This document shows, in pieces, positions 53,286-61,925 of a stretch of DNA of 64,000 nucleotides. A program made the translations under genes and the position numbers. This DNA comes from Desulfobacteraceae bacterium UBA5616 (GTDB lineage: Bacteria; Desulfobacterota; Desulfobacteria; Desulfobacterales; UBA5616): positions 1 to 64,000 of the forward strand of contig DIKO01000019.1 of NCBI GenBank assembly GCA_002423615.1. The letters run 5' to 3'. Every line of letters begins with the position of its first letter. Position 1 is the first letter of the stretch. Below the pieces are notes generated by a model. It did no database searches. It had not been told where the DNA came from and saw only the letters and a program-made list of their open reading frames with translations.

Positions 53286-54482
53286 TCAGCGGTCAACTGA
53301 ATATGAGTGTTTTTCGTTTTCTTCAAACTCCGGATGCTCATAAAAAATAGGCATGCGGAGGGCGATAAATCGAAATACCAGGATGCCGACGGTAACCAGA
53401 AAAACGGATAGTCCGATCTCCATCCAGTGGGGGAAATATCGCTCGCCGGCCGGCAGATGCCAGTTAAAGGCGACAAGAGAGACGTTCAACCGGTTGAGGA
53501 CAATTCCCAGAACCGTCCACACCGCCGCCGTTTTTATGATCGTCAGGTTCCTCTCCCTGACGCCGATGGCATAAAGAAAACAGGGCAAGGCCACAAATCC
53601 AACCAATTCGAGCAGAAACCACAATCCGTAAGGCGTCGACAACAAATTCCAGTGATTACCCACGGAGATCCCCATGACCTTGATCGCAAAATAGCCCGCC
53701 AGGATAAAGGCGGCGGCCTTGGCGAACCCTAAGGCCACCTGGTCCTTATCGGCAAGGTGAGCCGGATCCATTTTATGGGAAAGATACCGGCCTGACAGGG
53801 CGCCCTCTACAATGACCATGGACAATCCCGCCGTAATGCTGGACACGAAGAAATACACCGGCAGATAGGGAGAATACCACAGGGGGTGCAGTTTGGATGG
53901 TGCGATGAGGAACAGAGACCCCAGGGACGACTGATGAAGGGTGGATAATATAACGCCGAATATGGTGAGAACCATGGTCATCTTGACGGCGAGGTTTCTG
54001 GCCCTTTTAAGGCCGAGCCATTCCAGGGCCGCCGGAGAAAATTCCAGAAAAAGCACCGTCAGATAGAGGGCCACACAGGCGGCCACTTCAAATAATACCG
54101 ATGTCGTGCCCTGCTGAACCAGAAAGGGATAGGGAAGCCGCCAGCCCCGCCCCACATCATAGGTCAGGGCCGCGACCACCAGGGCATACCCCAGAAATCC
54201 GGTAAGCACTGCGGGCCTGACGGCGGAATGATATCTCTTGAGGCCGAAAACGTATACGGCCGCGGAGGTCACATACCCTCCGGCGGCAAGGGCCACACCC
54301 ACCAGAAGGTCGAAACCGATCCAGATTCCCCAGGGGTTATAGTCGGATAAGCGGGTGACGGCCGCAAGACCCCCGGTGTACCTGATGACGGTAATCATCA
54401 GTCCCAGGACAATGATCACACCGGAGACGAGGTTAAACGGCGTAATCCGGCCGCTTCCCAGATGGATCCGTTTCTCAGGCAT
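53286..54482 (-). CDS. hmcC: HmcC: NrfD-like polytopic membrane subunit
   Basis: The start at 54482 follows GGAGGAGAAG and overlaps the hmcB stop by 8 bp. The product is 398 aa with about ten transmembrane helices. The NrfD/HmcC family marks are NPWGIWIGFDLLVGVALAAGG, GRGWRLPYPFLVQ, LHQSSLGSLFLIAP and PVYFFVSSITAGLSM. NrfD-type subunits bind menaquinone or form the proton/electron module next to a ferredoxin-like subunit, here HmcB. No haem ligands of its own are expected. Confidence 0.92.
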   Translation of the reverse strand: MPEKRIHLGSGRITPFNLVSGVIIVLGLMITVIRYTGGLAAVTRLSDYNPWGIWIGFDLLVGVALAAGGYVTSAAVYVFGLKRYHSAVRPAVLTGFLGYALVVAALTYDVGRGWRLPYPFLVQQGTTSVLFEVAACVALYLTVLFLEFSPAALEWLGLKRARNLAVKMTMVLTIFGVILSTLHQSSLGSLFLIAPSKLHPLWYSPYLPVYFFVSSITAGLSMVIVEGALSGRYLSHKMDPAHLADKDQVALGFAKAAAFILAGYFAIKVMGISVGNHWNLLSTPYGLWFLLELVGFVALPCFLYAIGVRERNLTIIKTAAVWTVLGIVLNRLNVSLVAFNWHLPAGERYFPHWMEIGLSVFLVTVGILVFRFIALRMPIFYEHPEFEENEKHSYSVDR

Positions 54483-55536
54483 CTTTATCTTCTCCTCCGG
54501 GCTGAATCGATTTTGCCTTGATCGCTTTCCTGACTTCCTTTTCGATGGCGGCATCTTTTTCCCGGCGGGCCTTTTCCAGGGCTTGTTCAAGTTCCGCTCT
54601 GGCCTTCAGGGTCGTTTTTTCCATTGCCGCTTCAACAGCCGACGCTTTTTCCGTTTCGTAAAGCTTTTCTTTTCTTCTCGAGACTGCGTAAATTCCCACC
54701 AGCAATACCGGCCAAAGGGACGCGATGAGCGGGACCGTGCTTAAAGCGCCGGATGTGAACGCCAGGGCCGGGGTCACACCCAGATCCTCCCGCATCCCGG
54801 CATGGGAAAAGGGTACGCCTGAAAGATACAGCCAGCTGGTGCCCCCCATTTCATGCTCACCGTAAATGTGGTCCACATAGCGGTCCGGGTAGGATACGAT
54901 TCTTTGCCTCGCCATCCGGATCAGGTCTTTGCGCCTCCCGAAAGAAAGGGCCTCGGTGGGGCAGGCTTCAACGCATCCCGGCAGCAGGCCGTCCTTGATC
55001 CGGGGTGCGCACAGGGTACATTTCATCACCCTGGGCGTAAATGCATTGTCATATTCATAGGCCGGTATTTCAAAGGGGCAGGCTATCATGCAGTACCGGC
55101 AGCCCACGCACACCGAAGCATCATAGACTACAGGTCCTTCTTTTGATTTTTGAAACGCCCCGACAAAGCAGGCTGCGGCACAGGCCGGCTCAAGGCAGTG
55201 ATTACATTGTTTCTTCACAAATACCGGTTTCCGCCCTGATCCGGGAGCTTCGAACCGGTTCACGACTGTATACGTTTTGGCGCTGGTTCGTCTTCTTGCC
55301 TTAAATACGCTCAGGTCCGTAAACGCTTCCGCGGGTTCCGGCAGTTCATTCACCCGGTTGCAGGCCGCTTCGCAGGATCGGCAGCCGATGCACAGGGTCG
55401 TGTCATGCAGCACGCCCAGGCTGTCCGGGTAGCCGGCAAATTCCTGCAGCGAAGCGCTCCGGACGGGTTTTGCCCTGGCGACCCCGAGGCCGGCAACTCC
55501 ACACCATCCCAAAAATTTTCGCCGCGATATGGTCAT
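54475..55536 (-). CDS. hmcB: HmcB: TAT-exported four-cluster ferredoxin-like subunit with membrane anchor
   Basis: From the ATG at 55536 the protein is 353 aa. It opens with a twin-arginine signal (SRRKFLGWCGVAGLGVA). Four cysteine groups follow: CIGCRSCEAACN, CNHCLEPACAAAC, CVGCRYCMIACP and CTLCAPRIKDGLLPGCVEACP, predicting four [4Fe-4S] clusters. A transmembrane helix (SLWPVLLVGIYAVSRR) near residue 290 is followed by a long Ala/Glu/Lys-rich coiled coil to the end, which is an unusual addition. It mediates electron flow between the HmcA cytochrome and HmcC. The upstream frame extension to 55632 overlaps hmcA and is rejected. Confidence 0.92.
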   Translation of the reverse strand: MTISRRKFLGWCGVAGLGVARAKPVRSASLQEFAGYPDSLGVLHDTTLCIGCRSCEAACNRVNELPEPAEAFTDLSVFKARRRTSAKTYTVVNRFEAPGSGRKPVFVKKQCNHCLEPACAAACFVGAFQKSKEGPVVYDASVCVGCRYCMIACPFEIPAYEYDNAFTPRVMKCTLCAPRIKDGLLPGCVEACPTEALSFGRRKDLIRMARQRIVSYPDRYVDHIYGEHEMGGTSWLYLSGVPFSHAGMREDLGVTPALAFTSGALSTVPLIASLWPVLLVGIYAVSRRKEKLYETEKASAVEAAMEKTTLKARAELEQALEKARREKDAAIEKEVRKAIKAKSIQPGGEDKDA

Positions 55537-55546
55537 ATAAACCCCT

Positions 55547-57154
55547 TTATCCGCGTTGCCCTGTTTTACGTTTTTCCCGATGGCATGCCGAACAGTCCGT
55601 GGAGACGGGCTTTTGGATTTCCATTTTTTCATGGCATCCCATACACTGGCGATGATAAGCGCCCAACAAACCCGGCGTCAAAGGCCTGTTTTCGTCAAAG
55701 GGTTTGCCGTGGCAGCTGCTGCACCGAGGCGGCTTCTCCCCGACAGGACCGTTATGGTGACACCCCCGGCAGAATGTTTCGGTTCCATTGTGAAAATAAC
55801 CGGCCATCCGGTTTTCACGGAGTCCATCAATCAAAGCCTTAACCACCCGGCCATGGGGAAAGTCCACAGGCCCGTATTTTTCTTCAAGGGATTTGATGCT
55901 CACCGTTTCCGGGGTCTTTCGGGAATCAAAAACAGGGATTACCAAAGCCCGTTTCCGAACATCCAATTTCACTCGGGCCGATTCCCCGGCAAAATCCATC
56001 GACGGCAGACCTGCGGGGACTCCCACAAAGTGGCAGCCTTGGCAGAAGACGGTTTCCTTTTTCCTGTCTTTCCTCATAGAGCCGTGACATCCGCCGCATT
56101 CCCCTTGACGAGTGTTTTCTTCATGGCACCCTTCACAGCTCATCGATGCATTTTGTCGGTGCATGGCCTGTTGGAGGTTGATGAAATTTCCCTTTTCCGA
56201 ACCTTCCAGGGTGTGGCAATCGGAACAGGCGGACAGGCTTTCGTGGTGGCAGGTCCTGCAGGTTTGCTGGTTTTCCTCGTGGCCCCTGTGGTCAAAGGGT
56301 ACCCGGTTCATCCGATATTCCGACGCAGAATGAATGGATTCGGAATCAAACCTTTTTATCAGGACAAAATCCGGCTGGTTTCTTTCGAGCCTCGGTACTG
56401 GATCAAGGGTGCGGTAGGCCTTTTTCACTGCGGGATCGTGGCATCCCCTGCATTGGAGGGGTCCGGCCGTTTTTTCGTTCGCCGCTCTGTCCAGGTGGCA
56501 CGACACACAGGCCAGGTGGGCGGCGGTTTTTAACCGCATGCCGGTTTTACCGTCCTCTTCTCCGTGGCAGTAGCGGCAGGAGCTTTCCCGGCCCTTTACA
56601 TAAACTGTTTTTCGGGCGGATTCGTCAAACTCATGATGGCATCGTTCACATTGATGCGCATGTTCAAGGATATGGCGGTAATGAAGGGATTTGTCGAAGG
56701 CCATGGGATCCCTTCCGGAAATCCGCCGGAGCCCTTTCCGGTGACATTCTCCACAGGTCACGGGCCCGGATCTTTCTTCAGCCGCGGCGGTTTCCCGATG
56801 GCACCCCAAACAATTATCATGGTAGAGATCCATGAGGAGAGAAGGTGTCACAGCGTTTCCGGCACCCCTGAAGGCCGGCGACAGGCGGCCTTTTTCTTTC
56901 AGATGGCAAACGGAACAGTCCTTATTCCGTTTCGAAAGGGCGTCCGTGTGATCATCGTGAAAAAATACAACCGGGGGACGTTCGAGGGGTTTGCCGAATC
57001 GTTTGATCGAATCGATAATAACGGCATCGGGCTTTTCCAGAGTGGAATGTTTGGGGAGTTCCCCGCACTTTCCGCCCTGGATGTTGAAAATAACCATTGC
57101 CGTTACCGCCAACCCGAGCCACCTTAACTTCAATTTTATCGACCGCATCATCAT
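55547..57154 (-). CDS. hmcA: HmcA: 16-haem high-molecular-mass cytochrome c
   Basis: The 535 aa protein has a signal peptide (residues about 10-28) and exactly 16 CxxCH haem-binding motifs by my count, from CSVCH near residue 80 to CSACH close to the C-terminus. Number and length match HmcA of Desulfovibrio vulgaris (16 haems, about 545 aa). It resides in the periplasm and collects electrons, for example from hydrogenase/TpI c3, for the Hmc membrane complex. It is the first gene of the hmc operon. Three consecutive ATG codons begin the gene; the third (57148) has the best-spaced GGGGA. Confidence 0.93.
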   Translation of the reverse strand: MMMRSIKLKLRWLGLAVTAMVIFNIQGGKCGELPKHSTLEKPDAVIIDSIKRFGKPLERPPVVFFHDDHTDALSKRNKDCSVCHLKEKGRLSPAFRGAGNAVTPSLLMDLYHDNCLGCHRETAAAEERSGPVTCGECHRKGLRRISGRDPMAFDKSLHYRHILEHAHQCERCHHEFDESARKTVYVKGRESSCRYCHGEEDGKTGMRLKTAAHLACVSCHLDRAANEKTAGPLQCRGCHDPAVKKAYRTLDPVPRLERNQPDFVLIKRFDSESIHSASEYRMNRVPFDHRGHEENQQTCRTCHHESLSACSDCHTLEGSEKGNFINLQQAMHRQNASMSCEGCHEENTRQGECGGCHGSMRKDRKKETVFCQGCHFVGVPAGLPSMDFAGESARVKLDVRKRALVIPVFDSRKTPETVSIKSLEEKYGPVDFPHGRVVKALIDGLRENRMAGYFHNGTETFCRGCHHNGPVGEKPPRCSSCHGKPFDENRPLTPGLLGAYHRQCMGCHEKMEIQKPVSTDCSACHREKRKTGQRG

Positions 57155-57236
57155 TCCCCGGTTTGCGAAGGTGATGGAAACGAATTTCAGGGGATATTAC
57201 AAGGTTATTTAAAGCTGCGTTATAACCGGACCGTAT

Positions 57237-57263
57237 ATTATATTTTAAGGGATCGCATTTCAA
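57237..57263 (-). promoter_or_regulatory. Candidate promoter of the hmc operon
   Basis: On the minus strand TTGAAA (57263-57258) is followed by TATAAT (57242-57237), a perfect -10. The spacer is only 15 bp, shorter than ideal, although a shifted TAATAT would give 17 bp. It lies about 85 bp before the hmcA start and immediately after the copA stop. Confidence 0.4.
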
Positions 57264-57277
57264 TGAATAAATGGAAA

Positions 57278-59518
57278 TCAATCAATTTTTGCATAATACA
57301 GCCTCAAACTGTTGGATACCACGGTCAGACTGCTGACGGCCATCGCCAGGGCCGCCGGAATGGGGTGAAGTTGCCTTAAAAAGCCGGGAAAAACATCAAA
57401 CGGATACAGAACACCGGCCGCAACGGGAATAAGAAAGATGTTATAGAAAAATGCCCAGAACAGATTCTGCCGGACGGTTCTCATAGTGGCCCTGCTCAGG
57501 CGGACAGCCCTGGGGACACCGGTCAATTCACCCCCGGATAGAATGACGTCACCGGTTTCAATGGCTACATCGGTACCGGTGCCAATGGCAAAACCGATGT
57601 CGGCCGTGGCCAGAGCCGGAGCGTCGTTGATGCCGTCTCCCACCATCCCCACTTTCCGGTGTTTGGATTGAAGTTCTTTTATTTTCAATGATTTGTCTTC
57701 AGGCAGGATTTCTGCCATCACCTCGTTGATCATGACCTCCCCGGCAACGGCCAAAGCAGCTCTGGCGTTATCACCGGTGAGCATCGCCACGGAAAGGCCC
57801 AGTTGATGCAGTTCCGAAACCGCCTGCGCCGATTCGGGCTTCACCTGATCCGTCACGCAAATCAATCCGCAGAGATCCATTTTCCGGGCAACCACCATGA
57901 CGGTCTGACCCATGGATTGATATTCTTCTATTTTTTCATTCAGAGGAGCTGTATCCACCCCCAGAGACCGGATCCAGTCCGGCTTACCCACCTTCACCGA
58001 TTCACCGTTCACAACCGCCTCGACCCCCGATCCCCGAAAGGCCTTGAAGTTCTGCGGCTCGTGCAATTGGAGTCCAAGCGCATCGGCGTGAGCGACAATG
58101 GCTTTTCCGACGGGATGCTCCGATCCTTTTTCCACGGAAGCCGCCCGGATCAATACCTTTTCTTCGGAATCGCAACCTTCCCCCAGGGTGAAAACATCCC
58201 GTACGGTCGGCTTTCCCATGGTGATGGTGCCGGTTTTATCCATGACGATGACATTCAGTTCCGCGGCGGTTTGGAGGGCGGTGCTGTTTTTGAACAGAAT
58301 CCCCTTCTCGGCGCCTTTCCCCGTACCGGCCATAATGGCCGTCGGTGTCGCCAGTCCCAGTGCACAGGGGCACGCGATGACCAGCACCGCAACCAGCCGG
58401 ATCATGGCGGGAACGAATTCGCCGGCAGTTCCCCACCAGATAAAAAAGGTAACAAATGCGATAGCGATGACCGAGGGAACGAATATGGCCGCCACCCGGT
58501 CCGCCAGATCCTGAATAGGGGCTTTGCTTCCCTGGGCGTCCTGTACCAGACGGATAATCCGCGCCAGGGCGGTTTCCTTCCCCACCCGGGTGGCCCTGAA
58601 TCTGATGAGGCCATCCTTATTCAGGGTCCCGCCGACGACCTTGTCCCCGGGCGTTTTGTCCACGGGAAGGGGTTCACCGGTCAGCATGGATTCATCGACG
58701 GCGGATTCCCCATCGACGATCTCTCCGTCAACGGGGATACTTTCGCCGGGCCTGACCAGGAGGATATCACCGACCTTCACCCGGTCCAGCGGCACCTGGA
58801 TTTCAACCCCGTTCTCCATAACCTGTGCTGTTTTGGGCCGAAGTCCCATGAGTTTTCGAATGGCCCCGCCGGTCTTTCCCTTGGTGCGGGATTCCAGCAT
58901 CTTGCCCAGCTTGATCAGGGTAATGATCACCGCCGAGGTTTCAAAATACACATGGTGCCCCGGTACCGGAAACAACAGCAACGCAAACGAATAGAAATAC
59001 GCCGTAGACGATCCCATGGCCACCAGTACATCCATATTGGCCGACCGGTTCCTCAGGCTTTTAAACCCACCCGCGTAATAATCCCAGCCGGTATAGAACT
59101 GAACCGGGGTGGCAAGCGCCCAGAACATCCAGTTCACCCACGGCTCGTGGCTCCAGGGTCCCGAAAGGCCGAAATCCCGGGCCATGCTGATCAAAAACAG
59201 AGGGGTAGTGAACAGTACGCCGACGATGAATTTGCGGGTCTGGTCCCTGATCTCGGCACTCCGGGCCGCCATTTCAGCATCTTCGGCATCGCCGGATGCA
59301 TCGGGAATGACGGCTTTATAACCGGCCTTTTCAATGCTCTTGACGATCTCGCCGATTCGTGTCTTCCCGGGATCGAAATCAATGCTCACCTGTTCGCCGG
59401 CGAAATTGACATCGACCCGGCTGATGCCCTCAAGCTTTTTAAGGGTCCGCTCGATGTTCAGGGCGCAGGTGGCACAGGTCATCCCCAAAACGGGGAAGGT
59501 CACATGTTTTTCCGCCAT
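57278..59518 (-). CDS. copA: Copper-translocating P1B-type ATPase (CopA)
   Basis: The 746 aa protein starts at the ATG 59518; the TTG at 59524 overlaps the copZ stop and is rejected. It has one N-terminal heavy-metal domain (GMTCATCALNIERTL), the membrane CPC motif (IACPCALGLATP), the phosphorylation loop DKTGTITMGKP, the SEHPVG nucleotide-binding motif and GDGINDAPALATADIGFAIG. Together these define a Cu(I)-exporting CopA in the inner membrane. It is translationally linked to the chaperone gene upstream. Confidence 0.95.
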   Translation of the reverse strand: MAEKHVTFPVLGMTCATCALNIERTLKKLEGISRVDVNFAGEQVSIDFDPGKTRIGEIVKSIEKAGYKAVIPDASGDAEDAEMAARSAEIRDQTRKFIVGVLFTTPLFLISMARDFGLSGPWSHEPWVNWMFWALATPVQFYTGWDYYAGGFKSLRNRSANMDVLVAMGSSTAYFYSFALLLFPVPGHHVYFETSAVIITLIKLGKMLESRTKGKTGGAIRKLMGLRPKTAQVMENGVEIQVPLDRVKVGDILLVRPGESIPVDGEIVDGESAVDESMLTGEPLPVDKTPGDKVVGGTLNKDGLIRFRATRVGKETALARIIRLVQDAQGSKAPIQDLADRVAAIFVPSVIAIAFVTFFIWWGTAGEFVPAMIRLVAVLVIACPCALGLATPTAIMAGTGKGAEKGILFKNSTALQTAAELNVIVMDKTGTITMGKPTVRDVFTLGEGCDSEEKVLIRAASVEKGSEHPVGKAIVAHADALGLQLHEPQNFKAFRGSGVEAVVNGESVKVGKPDWIRSLGVDTAPLNEKIEEYQSMGQTVMVVARKMDLCGLICVTDQVKPESAQAVSELHQLGLSVAMLTGDNARAALAVAGEVMINEVMAEILPEDKSLKIKELQSKHRKVGMVGDGINDAPALATADIGFAIGTGTDVAIETGDVILSGGELTGVPRAVRLSRATMRTVRQNLFWAFFYNIFLIPVAAGVLYPFDVFPGFLRQLHPIPAALAMAVSSLTVVSNSLRLYYAKID

Positions 59519-59520
59519 GG

Positions 59521-59724
59521 TCAATCCGCCGGATAATTGATTTCTTTGAGAAGGCCCTTGATTTTATCCAGGGTCGCCGGGGCCTCGAATTCGATATCGA
59601 TGGTTTTCGTTTCTGCCCTGCCTTCCGCGCTTTTCACCCCTTCAAGATCCATCAGTTCGTTTTTGATCGTCATCACACAGTGGCTGCAGGAAATATTGGG
59701 TATGTTCAGGGTCGTCCTTTCCAT
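59521..59724 (-). CDS. copZ: CopZ-like copper chaperone
   Basis: A 67 aa single heavy-metal-associated domain (MERTTLNIPNISCSHCVMTI) with the CxxC metal motif CSHC. It delivers Cu(I) to the CopA encoded 2 bp downstream. GGAAAGGAGG precedes the ATG. The central EGVKSAEGRAETKTIDIEF fits the HMA ferredoxin-like fold. Confidence 0.9.
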   Translation of the reverse strand: MERTTLNIPNISCSHCVMTIKNELMDLEGVKSAEGRAETKTIDIEFEAPATLDKIKGLLKEINYPAD

Positions 59725-59747
59725 AGTGACATCCTCCTTTCCAGGTT

Positions 59748-59945
59748 TTAAATTTTGCCTGCTCTGCCGTCGTCACAGGGTTCTTCAGTTTGATCCGGCC
59801 TTGCATGCTCGGCTGTTTCGGAAAGCGTGCAAATCGGAAGATCCGGTTCCATTTCACTGCCGCAGCAGAAGGGAACGGGATTTTCCCGGTTCACGGTAAG
59901 GTTTTTGCCGCATTCTCGACATTTGTAGGATCGTTTTTCATCCAT
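59748..59945 (-). CDS. Small desulforedoxin/zinc-ribbon-like protein at the head of the copper operon
   Basis: The 65 aa protein has YKCRECG ... PFCCGSEM at residues about 8-33, the same CxxCG...CCGxxM spacing as the mini-proteins at 12822 and 13009, then an acidic tail of about 30 residues. It probably binds iron or another metal. It lies 23 bp before copZ on the same strand and is likely co-transcribed with copZ-copA, so a redox or metal-handling link is possible but unproven. GGAGGG precedes the ATG. Confidence 0.75.
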   Translation of the reverse strand: MDEKRSYKCRECGKNLTVNRENPVPFCCGSEMEPDLPICTLSETAEHARPDQTEEPCDDGRAGKI

Positions 59946-60096
59946 GGCACCCTCCAGGCGTCAAATGATTCGGGTTTTTCTTCAATCTTGAAAATTAAGA
60001 TATGCACGAAAAAGGCTTCATCAAGGATAACCCGGTGAAATGGAGTTTGTGCTGTCCTTCCCCCAAAACCAGGTATGACATGAACTTCTCCTTTGT

Positions 60097-61005
60097 TCAG
60101 TCTGATTCTGCGTTAAATACATTTTCAAGGGCCGGTCCGATTTCCATGAACTTGAATTTGTACCCATGCCGGATCAATTTTTCGGGAATGACCTTCTGGC
60201 CTCCCAGCAGGGAATTCCCGAATTCCCCCATGATCAGGCGGATCATAAAAGACGGCGCCGGTAACAGGGCGGGCCGCTTTAACCGTCGACCCAGGGCTTT
60301 GGCGAATTCCCGCTGCCGGATGGGGACAGGCGATGTAAAATTCAACGGGCCTGAAATCTCTTCATGATTCATCACAAAATCAATGGCCGACACCAGATCG
60401 TCGATGTGTATCCAGGGAAACCACTGATTCCCCGTTCCCAAGGGCCCTCCCAGAAAAGCTTTGAACAAAGGCGTCATGGTTGCCAGTGCCCCGCCGCCCG
60501 GACCCAGCACCACGCCGAACCGGGTGACGGCCACCCGGATACCTTTTTCCCGGGCCTTGAATGCCTCTTTTTCCCAGTCCACGGCCAGACGGCCCAGAAA
60601 ATCATTTTCAGGGGGTTCAGTCTCATTCAGGATATCGTCCTTCCGGTCCCCATAATATCCGACTGCCGAAGTGCTCACCAGGACGCTTCCCGGTTTTTCC
60701 GCCAATGCCTCGACAATATTCCGGGTGGTCAATATCCGGCTGTCATAAATCTCTTTTTTATACGCATCGGTCCATCGTTTGAAAATACTCACCCCGGCGA
60801 GGTTCACCACGGCATCCATGTCACCGAGGGCTTCCTGCCACTTTCCGGCAACAGCGGTATCGGCGGATAAGAAGTGAAAATTGCTGCGGTCCATTTCCAT
60901 GCGGCGGGATCTTCCCACACAGGTGACCTCATGCCCCTGATCCAGCATCCGTGCGGCCAGCCGCTGACCCACAAAGCCCGTGCCCCCTGAAATAAAGATT
61001 TTCAT
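60097..61005 (-). CDS. TIGR01777-family NAD(P)-dependent epimerase (SDR39U1/YfcH-like)
   Basis: The 302 aa protein has the N-terminal Rossmann motif ISGGTGFVGQRLAARML, then VVNLAGVSIFKRWTDAYKKEIYDSRI and STSAVGYYGDR (the Tyr-containing catalytic region), FGVVLGPGGGALATM, and the C-terminal DUF1731-like segment (PAPSFMIRLIMGEFGNSLLGGQKVIPEKL). The family is widespread; its members act on uncharacterised nucleotide-sugar or cofactor substrates. A purine-rich RBS precedes the ATG. It appears monocistronic. Confidence 0.88.
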   Translation of the reverse strand: MKIFISGGTGFVGQRLAARMLDQGHEVTCVGRSRRMEMDRSNFHFLSADTAVAGKWQEALGDMDAVVNLAGVSIFKRWTDAYKKEIYDSRILTTRNIVEALAEKPGSVLVSTSAVGYYGDRKDDILNETEPPENDFLGRLAVDWEKEAFKAREKGIRVAVTRFGVVLGPGGGALATMTPLFKAFLGGPLGTGNQWFPWIHIDDLVSAIDFVMNHEEISGPLNFTSPVPIRQREFAKALGRRLKRPALLPAPSFMIRLIMGEFGNSLLGGQKVIPEKLIRHGYKFKFMEIGPALENVFNAESD

Positions 61006-61281
61006 ATTAAAGGCATCCTTTATCCCTTACTTCTGAAACGGTTCTCTTTCTGCTTCGGCTCATATGCCGGGGCTCTTTGATAAATCACAGTTCAGCCATT
61101 GTCCCAGATGCCCCGTTTAATCTGTTCCGTATTCTGATTCATCTTTTTCGATTACCGCTGCTTCCTCGTTTGGGCCCTGCAAGGACGCTGGGTTATCTGG
61201 GCGGCGGGTGATGAATCCTCACCAATTCAATGTGCTATCATTATTTCCGGCAGTGGTGCCCATCTATCACCCGAATACGGA

Positions 61282-61731
61282 TTAACCTAAATTCAGGGTT
61301 TTGACCGTCTGAAAATTTTCGACCAGAAAATACTGTTCAACCTCAACCTTGATAAAGGCGCAGGTCGGGGATTTGATAAAATCTTCAAGATAGGGATGTT
61401 TCATCAGATACAAGCCGGAAATGGCATCCCGTTCGAGGTCTCCGGCGATTTCAGTCACCCCGGTTGCCGTAACCGCCATGGCCTTTTCCACGTCGGATCC
61501 GGAATTCGAGCTGTTTTCTACCAGCATGGCCACCCGTTTATTGGCGACTAAATTCTTGAATTTTCGCGTACCCCGTTCCGTTGCAAACAGAATCCGGTCC
61601 AGGGTTGGACTTTCAACAAAGGCCACCAGACTGGCATAGGGTTGCCCCTCATCCGAGGTTGACAGTACGGCGAATTTTTTAGATTTGAGAAGGGCGATGA
61701 TCTTATCCCTGGTATTTTCTTCGGTTTCCAT
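61282..61731 (-). CDS. Pyridoxamine 5'-phosphate oxidase-family protein
   Basis: A 149 aa FMN-binding split-barrel protein. KFAVLSTSDEGQPYASLVAFVES opens the barrel; TERGTRKFKNLVANKRVAMLVEN and KAMAVTATGVTEIAGDLE follow in the order typical of this family. It is different from, and only distantly similar to, the PNPOx-like protein at 43248. The substrate is unknown; a flavin reductase or haem-binding role is possible. It is monocistronic between two intergenic gaps. Confidence 0.82.
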   Translation of the reverse strand: METEENTRDKIIALLKSKKFAVLSTSDEGQPYASLVAFVESPTLDRILFATERGTRKFKNLVANKRVAMLVENSSNSGSDVEKAMAVTATGVTEIAGDLERDAISGLYLMKHPYLEDFIKSPTCAFIKVEVEQYFLVENFQTVKTLNLG

Positions 61732-61925
61732 AGCACCCCGTTTCTTTATAAAGCAACCCCCATAATTTATTTTTTATGATATAAATAAGTGGGTAAAAAA
61801 GCAACGCCTCATTAGTGGCGCATTTGAACATGGACTATTTGGGATAGAGGCGTTCTATTCCGGAAAACAATTTCAGTACAATGGAAGATAACGTTTTTAA
61901 AGTTTAATATCAAGGAGATAAATAG

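Noticed and set aside
55547..57154. Short periodic repeats suggesting a repeat array
   Set aside because: The periodicity comes from the CxxCH haem motifs of HmcA; there are no CRISPR-like direct repeats or spacers anywhere in the window.
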